DNA of 15,856 nucleotides from M55B175 sp964635265 (GTDB lineage: Bacteria; Desulfobacterota; Desulfobacteria; Desulfobacterales; Desulfosalsimonadaceae). Positions 6,719 through 14,236 of this stretch are shown here, piece by piece; the first letter of the stretch is position 1; every line of letters begins with the position of its first letter. A model generated the notes under the pieces. The model was not told the DNA's origin. It searched no databases and worked only from the letters and a program-made list of their open reading frames with translations. Location of the stretch: contig CAZWNV010000058.1 of NCBI GenBank assembly GCA_964635265.1, positions 1 through 15,856 on the forward strand, read 5' to 3'. Both the position numbers and the translations under genes were made by a program.

Positions 6719-7900
6719 ATGTCCGATGAGAACAAGGGGCAGATGAGCCGCCGAAACTTCGTCAAGGGGGCCTCCATGGGGCTGTTGGCGGGCGCCATCG
6801 GCAGCATGGGGGTTTACTCCTATGCTCCGTGGCGAAAAGCGCATTTTGCCGAGACGAAAAGGAAACAAACGGATATCGGTGCGTGCAAACGGATCAAGAT
6901 CACCAATATCAGTGAAACAAGCTGGTTCGATAATGCGACACTCATGCATGACATCAAGGAAGCGGGCGGTCTTCTGGTGAATCAGTATGATTATAACTGG
7001 CCGCCCTTTGGTGACGGCAAGGGCCTGGGAAAGGGTTCCTATGACAAGGGCATCAAGACAATCAGGCATCTTCTGCCGCAAAAGCTCGGAGAAGCCTGGG
7101 CGATTCAACGGGATTTGGCGGTAAATCCGGATAACTCCGGGGGCTATTCCTGCCTCATCGAAATCGAGGAGACAAGCGGCAGAAAACGCAGGATACTCCT
7201 GGATACCGGGTGGTCCTACGCGTGGACGGATGAGAGCTTCAAGCGCGAAGGGATCGATAAGATGCTTGCCAACAAAGAGATCGAGGGCCTTTTTATCTCC
7301 CATGAGCATTTCGATCACTTCTGGGGCCTGCCCGTTACCTGTAAGTATCATCCGACCATCGACCTTTTTGTGCCCGAGACTTTCTACGAGGAAGGGATGC
7401 GCTATATCAAGGATTCAGGCCACAAGGGCAGAGTGCACAAGGTAAAAAAGGGGCTGCACGTCAACCCCCTGGGCATCCCGGGCTTTGCCACCTTTGTGTT
7501 TGATGTGCCCATTATCTGCCGCGTCTACGGCGAGCAGTCCATGTTTTTTAACGTCAAAGACAAGGGGATGGTCAGCGTGACAGGGTGCTGCCACCAGAGC
7601 ATCATTCAGTTTGCCGAGACGGCCTATCGCGAAATCAAGTATGATAATGACAATCTGCATGGTATCTACGGCGGTCTCCACATCTCGCCCTTCGAAAATT
7701 GGGATCCGAAATACGACGACCTGGTGATCGCGCTCGGCAGGTACGGCTTTGATAAGATCGGGTGCAACCATTGCACGGGGGTGATTACCGCAAAAAAATT
7801 TATAGACGCCGGCTATCCTGTTGTGCAGGGAACGGCGCGCTACCGGTCCAAGGATACGGCATACCTGGGAAACGGCGACGTGATCACCTTCGGCGCCTGA
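6719..7900 (+). CDS. Tat-exported metallo-beta-lactamase-fold protein (COG1237-like)
   Basis: 393 aa. The ATG at 6719 has AGGAGG 8 nt upstream. The N-terminus is a Tat signal: Ser10-Arg-Arg-Asn-Phe-Val-Lys16 followed by a hydrophobic stretch (17-36, GASMGLLAGAIGSMGVYSYA), so it acts in the periplasm or is anchored by its signal. The MBL core has ILLDTG (159-164), HEHFDH (195-200), TGCCHQS with His292, GGLHIS with His321, and GCNHCTG with His351. The GG-H and NHCTG motifs are typical of COG1237, the group annotated as dihydropterin-aminobenzene phosphate synthases, most of which I believe are cytoplasmic. The metal site appears complete, so it is probably enzymatically active on an unknown substrate. 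It is 30 nt after the membrane protein gene. Confidence 0.87.
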   Translation: MSDENKGQMSRRNFVKGASMGLLAGAIGSMGVYSYAPWRKAHFAETKRKQTDIGACKRIKITNISETSWFDNATLMHDIKEAGGLLVNQYDYNWPPFGDGKGLGKGSYDKGIKTIRHLLPQKLGEAWAIQRDLAVNPDNSGGYSCLIEIEETSGRKRRILLDTGWSYAWTDESFKREGIDKMLANKEIEGLFISHEHFDHFWGLPVTCKYHPTIDLFVPETFYEEGMRYIKDSGHKGRVHKVKKGLHVNPLGIPGFATFVFDVPIICRVYGEQSMFFNVKDKGMVSVTGCCHQSIIQFAETAYREIKYDNDNLHGIYGGLHISPFENWDPKYDDLVIALGRYGFDKIGCNHCTGVITAKKFIDAGYPVVQGTARYRSKDTAYLGNGDVITFGA

Positions 7901-7935
7901 TGCACAGCCCCGAAGCGTGCGGGAAAAAGCAATAT

Positions 7936-7951
7936 CCCGGAGTGTTCCGGG
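7936..7951. repeat. Short hairpin before the 307-aa gene
   Basis: CCCGGA (7936-7941) and TCCGGG (7946-7951) are exact reverse complements around a GTGT loop. The hairpin ends just before the GGGAGG ribosome site of the next gene in the 68-nt gap after the MBL gene. It has no T-run. It might affect translation or mRNA processing between the two genes, or be chance in GC-rich DNA. Confidence 0.4.
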
Positions 7952-7968
7952 CGCAGGGAGGCGGTCCC

Positions 7969-8892
7969 ATGGATTTGAAGGAATGCCGGCCGGATGGCGT
8001 GGTGTTTTTTTCCGTTCAGGGGATACAGGATTTTTTGCGAATGATCCTGATGCGGGTGAATTTTATTCCCGAGGCAAGCAAAGCCGTGGGTTGGCGCGGT
8101 TCCGCGGATGCCAGCGGGGAACATTTCGCGTGGTCCGCCCGCATCGCACAGCACCGGGGAGTGTTCGGCCTGGCCTTTGACGGCGGGAATCCATCATCCG
8201 ACTGGGTCGGCGCCTTTTTCCGGCTTTACTATTTCCCCTGGCCGGGCGAGGCTTTAATCGAGCATTATTCCGTTAAGGCGGCGCTTGTGACCGAAGAAGA
8301 GGGCTATACGGAGCGGATGCGGGAGTTTCTGCACCATCCGGAGTTTGCCGCCCTCTTCCATATTGCTGGTGTGGCAGTGGCCCTCGACCGCCGGGAAGAG
8401 GCCCTGCTCCTGGGTGTTGAGGGCTATTCCGAGCACCGCGTTGTCGCGGATGACGGCGTGGAGATACGAAAGGACGGACGGGCGGTGCCCATCGTTTTGC
8501 CCGGCGCATGCGATCAGCGCTTTCCCTCCTTCTCGGTGGCCGGGGATTTTTTTCGCGTTTTTGCCGCCTCGGTCACTTTCAACACAAGAGAGCCTCCCGG
8601 TTTTCTTCTTACGGGATCATATCCGGGATCCGAGTTCCACTATGACGCAGAAGGCAACTGGGAGTCCCGGGGGTGCAGCGATATTGCGGCCTCTTATCTC
8701 TGTCTGGGTTACGGCTGCGGCGATTTTCCCGCTGCATTGGAAAGGGTTCTGCCTGAGCGGCAGGGCAGGGCGCACCACGAGTTTGTCTGGCGCAGCGGGG
8801 ACACAGGCAAAAGCGGCTATGAGGATGCTCCCTGGTGGACGGCCCACCGCCTGTCGCAAAAAGGGGGCGGCGGCGGTATTCATCCCGGGTGA
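7969..8892 (+). CDS. Hypothetical protein, 307 aa, family not recognised
   Basis: The ATG at 7969 has GGGAGG 7 nt upstream; the longer open frame overlaps the MBL gene. There is no signal peptide or membrane helix, so it is probably cytoplasmic. Visible features are many aromatic residues (FFRLYYFPWPG, 83-93; DAPWW, 286-290), His121/His122, a central mixed region with EEALLLGVEG (143-152), Cys181, Cys236, Cys245 and Cys250 without a clear metal motif, and a Gly-rich tail. The N-terminal FFSVQGIQDFLRMILMRV resembles an amphipathic helix. It follows the MBL gene by 68 nt on the same strand and may be part of that operon, but the larger gap and hairpin leave this open. It is convergent with the phosphatase gene. 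I cannot suggest a function. Confidence 0.72.
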   Translation: MDLKECRPDGVVFFSVQGIQDFLRMILMRVNFIPEASKAVGWRGSADASGEHFAWSARIAQHRGVFGLAFDGGNPSSDWVGAFFRLYYFPWPGEALIEHYSVKAALVTEEEGYTERMREFLHHPEFAALFHIAGVAVALDRREEALLLGVEGYSEHRVVADDGVEIRKDGRAVPIVLPGACDQRFPSFSVAGDFFRVFAASVTFNTREPPGFLLTGSYPGSEFHYDAEGNWESRGCSDIAASYLCLGYGCGDFPAALERVLPERQGRAHHEFVWRSGDTGKSGYEDAPWWTAHRLSQKGGGGGIHPG

Positions 8893-8927
8893 TGGATTGG
8901 GTAATGGTCAGTTTCGATCGGCAAAAT

Positions 8928-9542
8928 TTACCGAGGTGCCCCTTGCGACAGAACGGCGCGCAGAATCTGCTTTTCTGCCTGTATCCAGTCGGTGCGGGCA
9001 TCCCCGTGGGTTCCCTGCTCGTAGAAAGTGTAAGCCAGCCGGCCAATCGCCTCCCGGTACCTGTCAGCCAGGTCCCTGCGGCAGCCTTCGAAGGCCTCCC
9101 ATGGGGGCGCGGCCTCAGGCCTGCCGGCCCGGATGCGCCGGAGTGCTGCCTCCGGAGCGATACCCTCCACAAGGGCCAGGTAGCCCAATACCGTGAGGGG
9201 CGCCCGTCCGATACCCGCCGTGCAGTGGACATAGACCCGGAAATCTTGCTGGATCATGGCTGTCAGAAACTGGATCGCATCGGGCAGATGCCGGCGCATG
9301 TCGGGCACATCAAAATCTCGGATAGGGCAGCGTTCCATCCACAAACCCAGTTCGCCTCCCATGTGCTGGATGGCTGCATGGTCTATATCCCAGTAGGCCA
9401 GACAGTCTCCGTGCTGCAGGGAGAGCACGCCGCTGACCCCGGCTTCGGAGTGAATCCGCTGCAGGTCGGAGGGATTCATGGGGCATGTGCCGATAACGAT
9501 GGAGTCGGTAATTTCTCCCCAGTTCAATGACCAGCGCCACAT
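8928..9542 (-). CDS. Dual-specificity phosphatase resembling plant glucan phosphatases (SEX4/LSF2-like)
   Basis: 204 aa with the Cys-based phosphatase signature VHCTAGIGRAP (105-115; catalytic Cys107, Arg113) and a general acid in RDFD (Asp76 or Asp78). The active-site loop CxAGxGR and the flanking pattern (IVIGTCP at 15-21, VLSLQ at 39-43, YWDID at 50-54, RVYVHC) are those of glucan phosphatases such as SEX4, LSF2 and laforin, which dephosphorylate starch or glycogen. There is no separate carbohydrate-binding domain. The start is the ATG 12 nt after the cyclase stop; it has only a weak ribosome site, so translational coupling is likely. A role in phosphoglucan or phosphoprotein turnover is inferred. 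Confidence 0.83.
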   Translation of the reverse strand: MWRWSLNWGEITDSIVIGTCPMNPSDLQRIHSEAGVSGVLSLQHGDCLAYWDIDHAAIQHMGGELGLWMERCPIRDFDVPDMRRHLPDAIQFLTAMIQQDFRVYVHCTAGIGRAPLTVLGYLALVEGIAPEAALRRIRAGRPEAAPPWEAFEGCRRDLADRYREAIGRLAYTFYEQGTHGDARTDWIQAEKQILRAVLSQGAPR

Positions 9543-9554
9543 AGGAAAATTGTC

Positions 9555-12500
9555 TCATACGGGGGTTTCGGCGGAAGCCGCCGCCTCGGCAGCCAGTTCC
9601 ACCCTGTTTCTTCCGAGCTGTTTCGCCCTGTACATGGCGCGGTCCACCCGGCTTAGAAGCTGATTCTCCCCTTCTCCCTGACGGTATTCAGCAACCCCGA
9701 AGCTGCAGGTGATTGTGCCGGCCGCGGTCGGCTTCTGTTCCGCGATGACCTGCCGGAGATGTTCGGCCAGGACAACCGCCCCCCGCTCCGAGGTGTTCGG
9801 ACACAGGATCAGAAACTCTTCCCCGCCCCAGCGGCCGAGGCTGTCCGCCTGCCGGATATTGGCCTGCAAAAGGCCTGCGATTTCGCGGAGCGCGTCGTCT
9901 CCGGCCTGGTGCCCCAGGGAATCGTTGATTTCCTTGAAATAGTCCACATCCAGCATGATCAGGGCGAAAGGCCCTCCTGTGCGGTGCACCCGCCTGATTT
10001 CATGCTGCAGGATTTCCTCGAACTTCAAGCGGTTGAAAATGCCGGTCAGGGGATCTGTTGCCGAGAGCCGCTCCAGCTCCCGGCTCTTAATGGCCAGGGA
10101 TTCGTGGGCTGTCCCGAGCTTTCGGTTTAAACCGGCAAGCTTTCGGTTCCAGAAAATAAAGAGGGTCATGAGAAATGCCCCGGCCGCCAGGATCTCGAGC
10201 AAAAGGATGGTGTCGGTTCCCTTTTCATACCGGATGGACAGCCATTTCCTGGTGATCCGGCTCACCTCCCGCTCGGAGAGCGACTCCAGGGCTTTGTTTA
10301 TGATGGAGTTCAGGATCGGTTCGTCATTTCGGATTCCCAGGCCCAAAGAGTCCTTGTACGGTGTCTGCCCCGCGATTTTGAGATCATAAAGCCCGCGTTC
10401 ATGGATCGCGTGACTGACAAGGTGCAGGCTGCCCAGGGCAACATCGGTTTCTCCCTTGGCCACACTGCTCAGGGCCCGGTCCAGGTCCGGATAAAAATGC
10501 AGGCGGATTTGCGGGAAGCGCTTCTGCAGATAGTTCCCCACCGGATTGCCGCGGGCGATGCCGATCTTTTTGCCCTCCAGGGCGTGCAGATCCGGAATAT
10601 AAGGCTGGCCGTTTCTGGCCACCATCACGGTGACGGAATCGATATAGGGCTTGGAAACAACAAAGCCGCGCTCCTGCTGGCTGCTTTTGGATACACCGGA
10701 GAGAAGATCGCACTGTCCCTTTTCCATGGCATCAAGGCTTTGCTGCCAGCTTTTTGTGGGCATGACCCGGATGGGAACCCCGATTCTGTTCTCCAGCAGC
10801 TCCATGATGTCGGCTGTAATTCCCCTGTAATCCTTGTTTTCATCGATTTCCTCAAAGGGCAGCCAGGAGGGATGGACACAGATGCGGATGGCTTTTTTTC
10901 CTTCGAGCCATTTGCGCTCCTGCTGGGAGAGCATGATCCGGGGGCTGCCCGGTCCGGGCTTTTCCTGTTGCAGCCAGCGCCTGTGCAGAGCGGCCAGTTC
11001 CTCCTGGCGGATTTTCTCCATGGCCTTCTCCAGGATGCCTGCCAGGATTTTTCTCTCCTTGCGCACGCCTATGGCCACGGGGGTGTTCTCGAAATGCGGG
11101 CTGTCCATGATCGGGACGCTTTTCAGGCCCGTGAGGAAATGCTGGTTGATCAGGTGGTCAAAGACCGGCTTCTCAGACAAAGCCGCCTCCACCTTTCCCG
11201 AGGAAACCGCCTTGAGGCAGCTCAGGGAGTCTTTTTGGGTCACCACCTGTAGTTCCGGGTAATGGGTCTCGAGGATCTCCTGATAGTAAAAATCTTTCGG
11301 AACAGCCACTTTTCTGCCGGACAGGTCCGCCAGCCGGGTAAATCTGTCGTTTCCTTTCCGCACCACAATACCCGAAAAAATGTTCAGGTAGGTTTCGGTA
11401 AAAGTAATGGTTTTCTGTCGGTGGGGGGTGTTTACCACGTCACAGAGGCAGTCAATATCCCCGGTCTGCAGCATATTCATGAATTCCCCCCAGCTCGGCC
11501 CGCTTACCCATTCGATCCCGATTCCCAGTTTTTCTGCAATAAGCCTCATATAATCGATGCAGAAACCTTTGGGCCTGCCTCTTTCGTTGAAATTAAAGGG
11601 TGCCCAGTTCTGCAGGTTGTCCACCTTGAGCACCGGGTGCCTGCGCAGAAAAACTTTTTCCGCAGTGGTAAGCTCCGGGCCCTCGCTTTTCTCCACGGCT
11701 ATCCACTTCTGGGCCAGCTCCACCTTCTGCCTGTCGGTGACAAGATCCATGGCTTTCTGCAGGATGTCCCGCAGCAGGTGAAGCTCCTGGCGCACGGCGA
11801 TGTAGAGGCCCTGCGGGCCCAGTTCAGGCGTTTTGCATTCCCCGCAGATCCGGAGGTTGCCCAGAAAGCGTGTGGCCATAAGATAGGCCACCGTTCCCTG
11901 GTAGCCGATATAGGCATCGGCCTCGCCGTATACGACAGCCTCCAGCCCCTGCAGGGAATTCTGGACTTCAAAGATGGTGATCTCCGGATAGGAGGAGCGC
12001 AGTACCTCTTCCTGCTTGTAGCCCTTGGCTGCCGCAACAGTTCTGCCCTTGAGGTCTTGAAATGTCTGAATGGCGGTATCCCCCTTGCGGGCGACGATCA
12101 CATAGGGCAGCTCCAGGAAGGGTTCGGTAAAACACATGAACTGCTCCCGCCTCTCGGACTTCCACAAGCAGGGCAGGAGGTCGATTTCCTGGTCCCGGAA
12201 AAGTCCCAGCAGCTCGAACCAGGTATAGCCGTTCACGTATTCGAAGGAGATGCCCAGGTGCTGCCCCAGCAGCTCCAGGTGATCAATGGCGTATCCTTTG
12301 GGACGCCCGTGTTCACTGAAGTCAAACGGCGGCCAGTCATCTTCGTTGCCGACCCGCACAACCGGGTGCTTCTCCAGAAACGCCTGCTCCTCGGCGGTCA
12401 GCCGGATTCTGCGGACAGCAGGCGTGGCAGGGGACAAGTGCTGGTTTTGGCTCTGCCCGATGCCTGAGGGACTGTCCTGGGCACAGACCGGCGCAACGGG

Positions 12501-12566
12501 CGGGAAGCCGGCAGCAAGCACTGCAGAAAGGAGAAAAAAAAGCGGAAAGCCTGAAAATCGGTTCAT
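9555..12566 (-). CDS. Diguanylate cyclase with three tandem periplasmic solute-binding sensor domains
   Basis: 1003 aa. The ATG at 12566 gives a signal peptide (1-29, LFFLLSAVLAAG core); an upstream in-frame TTG would place 34 odd residues before it. Three SBP_bac_3 (PBPb-type) domains follow at about 56-292, 299-533 and 546-778, each opening with a similar stretch (LTAEEQAFLEKHP; LTTAEKVFLRRHP; LSQQERKWLEGKK) and a W-x-PF motif. A membrane helix (786-806), a short linker and a GGDEF domain (~833-990) follow: DPLTGIFNR, Asp872/Asp874, GGEEF at 914-918, and an inhibitory I-site RQAD (905-908) five residues before it. It should make c-di-GMP in response to periplasmic amino acids or similar ligands. 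The phosphatase gene follows by 12 nt. Confidence 0.93.
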   Translation of the reverse strand: MNRFSGFPLFFLLSAVLAAGFPPVAPVCAQDSPSGIGQSQNQHLSPATPAVRRIRLTAEEQAFLEKHPVVRVGNEDDWPPFDFSEHGRPKGYAIDHLELLGQHLGISFEYVNGYTWFELLGLFRDQEIDLLPCLWKSERREQFMCFTEPFLELPYVIVARKGDTAIQTFQDLKGRTVAAAKGYKQEEVLRSSYPEITIFEVQNSLQGLEAVVYGEADAYIGYQGTVAYLMATRFLGNLRICGECKTPELGPQGLYIAVRQELHLLRDILQKAMDLVTDRQKVELAQKWIAVEKSEGPELTTAEKVFLRRHPVLKVDNLQNWAPFNFNERGRPKGFCIDYMRLIAEKLGIGIEWVSGPSWGEFMNMLQTGDIDCLCDVVNTPHRQKTITFTETYLNIFSGIVVRKGNDRFTRLADLSGRKVAVPKDFYYQEILETHYPELQVVTQKDSLSCLKAVSSGKVEAALSEKPVFDHLINQHFLTGLKSVPIMDSPHFENTPVAIGVRKERKILAGILEKAMEKIRQEELAALHRRWLQQEKPGPGSPRIMLSQQERKWLEGKKAIRICVHPSWLPFEEIDENKDYRGITADIMELLENRIGVPIRVMPTKSWQQSLDAMEKGQCDLLSGVSKSSQQERGFVVSKPYIDSVTVMVARNGQPYIPDLHALEGKKIGIARGNPVGNYLQKRFPQIRLHFYPDLDRALSSVAKGETDVALGSLHLVSHAIHERGLYDLKIAGQTPYKDSLGLGIRNDEPILNSIINKALESLSEREVSRITRKWLSIRYEKGTDTILLLEILAAGAFLMTLFIFWNRKLAGLNRKLGTAHESLAIKSRELERLSATDPLTGIFNRLKFEEILQHEIRRVHRTGGPFALIMLDVDYFKEINDSLGHQAGDDALREIAGLLQANIRQADSLGRWGGEEFLILCPNTSERGAVVLAEHLRQVIAEQKPTAAGTITCSFGVAEYRQGEGENQLLSRVDRAMYRAKQLGRNRVELAAEAAASAETPV

Positions 12567-12668
12567 ATATGGTCCACTACAGGACAGGGCCCTGCCCGTA
12601 TGATTGTCATCCCCCAGGGGAATGGTCACAGCTTTTGGGAGCCGCCGGCAACGGGAACTTTTAAACAA

Positions 12669-12697
12669 TTTTTAACAAAACGGGAGTGATATGTAAA
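12669..12697 (-). promoter_or_regulatory. Candidate sigma70 promoter for the cyclase-phosphatase operon
   Basis: On the minus strand TTTACA (12697-12692, five of six to consensus) and TAAAAA (12674-12669, four of six) are 17 nt apart. Transcription would start near 12662, leaving a leader of about 95 nt to the ATG at 12566. The surrounding DNA is the most AT-rich stretch of the gap. Confidence 0.45.
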
Positions 12698-12988
12698 GCG
12701 GGAATGCCGTATGGGATCGCCGGTGAAAAGGCCGGTAGCCGGCATCCCGGAAGCGGAAAAAGCTGTCTCCAGGCTGTGGCCCGTGGTTGTATGCGGGGTG
12801 CCTGCGGTGAAACCGGAATGCCATCTGAATTTGATGCAATTGTCATTTTCCCGCTGTGCTGCTCTATGCTACAGAGGGATTTTATGGGGTAAGGGTTTTC
12901 CCGTGCAGGCCCGGATTTTTGCGCAAAACAGGGACCGCCTAATGCGTGTTCCCCGGCACGAGCTTGTGCAGCTTTAGAAAAGGGTTGG
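12698..12988. other. 291-bp non-coding region with potential RNA structure
   Basis: Between the divergent cyclase promoter and the sulfotransferase. Open frames here are short, lack ribosome sites and look unlike genes. The GC-rich part can form a hairpin: GGGAT (12713-12717) with ATCCC (12744-12748) and GCCGG (12719-12723) with CCGGC (12739-12743), with one bulged C and a 15-nt loop. A second small stem CGGT-GAA-ACCG lies near 12805-12815, and GGAATGCC is repeated at 12701 and 12815. I do not recognise a riboswitch class. A weak TTGTCA/TATGCT pair (12840, 12865; 19-nt spacing) could start the plus-strand operon. Confidence 0.4.
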
Positions 12989-14236
12989 ATGGCAATGCCG
13001 CATTTTATGAAGAATCTTTGGATCAGCTACCAGACATTTTTCCGCCTGTTCTGGCGCACCTTTTTCAGGAGCCGGGGCACGCAGGCCCGGCTCACGGGGA
13101 GGCGGTTTGTCATAATGGCCGGCCTTTTTCCGGTGCTGTTTATCGCCCAGAGCATGCACTGGCTGGGGTTTATGCTCGATGAGGTGTTTTTCCGGGGATA
13201 CCGGTCCGTGGAGGTGCGCGCCCCGGTTTTTATCGTGGGCGTCCCGCGCAGCGGAACCACGTTTCTGCATCGGCTGCTCGCCCGGGACAAGGATCGCTTT
13301 ACCACCTGTTGCCTCTGGGAGCTGATCCTTGCGCCCTCGGTTTGCGAGCGCAAATTCTGGCTGGGGCTCGGCCGGCTGGATCAATTTTTCGGCGCCCCGT
13401 TTTCCCGATTGCTCGGGTGGCTGGAGCAGCGGGTTTTCGGCAGCCTGGACAACATCCACCGGATTTCGCTCTCCGCGGAAGAGGAGGATTATTTTTTGCT
13501 GGTCCCGGTATTTGCCTGCTTTCTCCTGATCCTTCCCTTTCCCTTTTTCGATGAGCTGGGCGGCCTGGCGTTTTTTGACGACCACTATTGCGATGCGGAG
13601 AAGGACCGGATCATGGGGTTCTACAAATCCTGTCTGAAAAAACACCTCTACGTCCGGGGGACGCAGAAAACGTTTTTATCCAAGAACGTGGCTTTTTCGC
13701 CCATGATCCATGCCCTCTCCCGGACTTTTCCGGACAGCCGGATCATCGGGACGGTGCGCAACCCTGTCAACGCGGTGGCTTCCCATATCAGCTCCATGAT
13801 GGCAGGCGCCGCGGTTTTTGACAATGACATCCGGGGGCACGAATTCCGGGACCAGATGATTGCGGTGCAGCGCTACGCGTATACCCATATCCTGGACACC
13901 CTGCCGGCTGCCGGCGGTCAGAGCCCGGCGGTCGTGCGCATGGAGGATCTCCAGAATGCGCTGGCCCCGACCGTCAGCGCTGTTTATGAGCAGCTGGGTT
14001 TTTCCATGACGCGGGATTTTGCGGCATATATCCGGGAGCAGGACAACCGGCAGAAGAGCTACAAGAGCGGCCATCACTATGATCTGTGGGCATACGGGCT
14101 CTCGGAGGCGGCCATATACCAACAGTTTTCCGATATATGGGAAAAGTTCGGCTACTGCCCGCCCCCCGGCGCCGGAAACAAGGAACCCGGGGACAGGGCC
14201 GCGGCAGGAAAAAAGATCCATAGCGAGGTTTTATGA
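12989..14236 (+). CDS. PAPS-dependent sulfotransferase (Sulfotransfer_3 type)
   Basis: 415 aa. The first ATG (12989) is used; an ATG two codons later is equally possible, as AGGG lies 4 or 10 nt upstream. The 5'-phosphosulfate-binding loop VGVPRSGTTF (83-92) and the 3'-phosphate region with RIIGTVRNP (251-259) and Ser265 mark a sulfotransferase using PAPS. Hydrophobic stretches at 40-62 and 169-187 suggest membrane association, consistent with a lipid or lipid-linked acceptor. The C-terminal tail (391-415) is charged and Gly/Ala-rich. It starts a plus-strand operon; its stop overlaps the start of the glycosyltransferase (ATGA), so the acceptor is likely a sugar or glycolipid. The acceptor itself cannot be told. 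Confidence 0.86.
   Translation: MAMPHFMKNLWISYQTFFRLFWRTFFRSRGTQARLTGRRFVIMAGLFPVLFIAQSMHWLGFMLDEVFFRGYRSVEVRAPVFIVGVPRSGTTFLHRLLARDKDRFTTCCLWELILAPSVCERKFWLGLGRLDQFFGAPFSRLLGWLEQRVFGSLDNIHRISLSAEEEDYFLLVPVFACFLLILPFPFFDELGGLAFFDDHYCDAEKDRIMGFYKSCLKKHLYVRGTQKTFLSKNVAFSPMIHALSRTFPDSRIIGTVRNPVNAVASHISSMMAGAAVFDNDIRGHEFRDQMIAVQRYAYTHILDTLPAAGGQSPAVVRMEDLQNALAPTVSAVYEQLGFSMTRDFAAYIREQDNRQKSYKSGHHYDLWAYGLSEAAIYQQFSDIWEKFGYCPPPGAGNKEPGDRAAAGKKIHSEVL

Noticed and set aside
4976..7351. Long minus-strand open frame of 791 codons
   Set aside because: It lies antisense to three well-supported genes with ribosome sites; its Pro/Gly/Arg/His-rich composition is typical of a codon-bias shadow.
8893..8927. 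Bidirectional terminator between the convergent 307-aa and phosphatase genes
   Set aside because: Only a weak GGTAA/TTACC pairing is present, without a stable GC stem or T-run.
11262..12467. Plus-strand open frame of 401 codons
   Set aside because: Antisense to the solute-binding domains of the cyclase; shadow frame.
12698..12830. Cobalamin or c-di-GMP riboswitch
   Set aside because: Fragments such as GGTGAAA and, on the minus strand, AGCCTGGAGAC recall the B12 riboswitch, but the conserved core order and a proper B12 box are missing; no GEMM core is present either.
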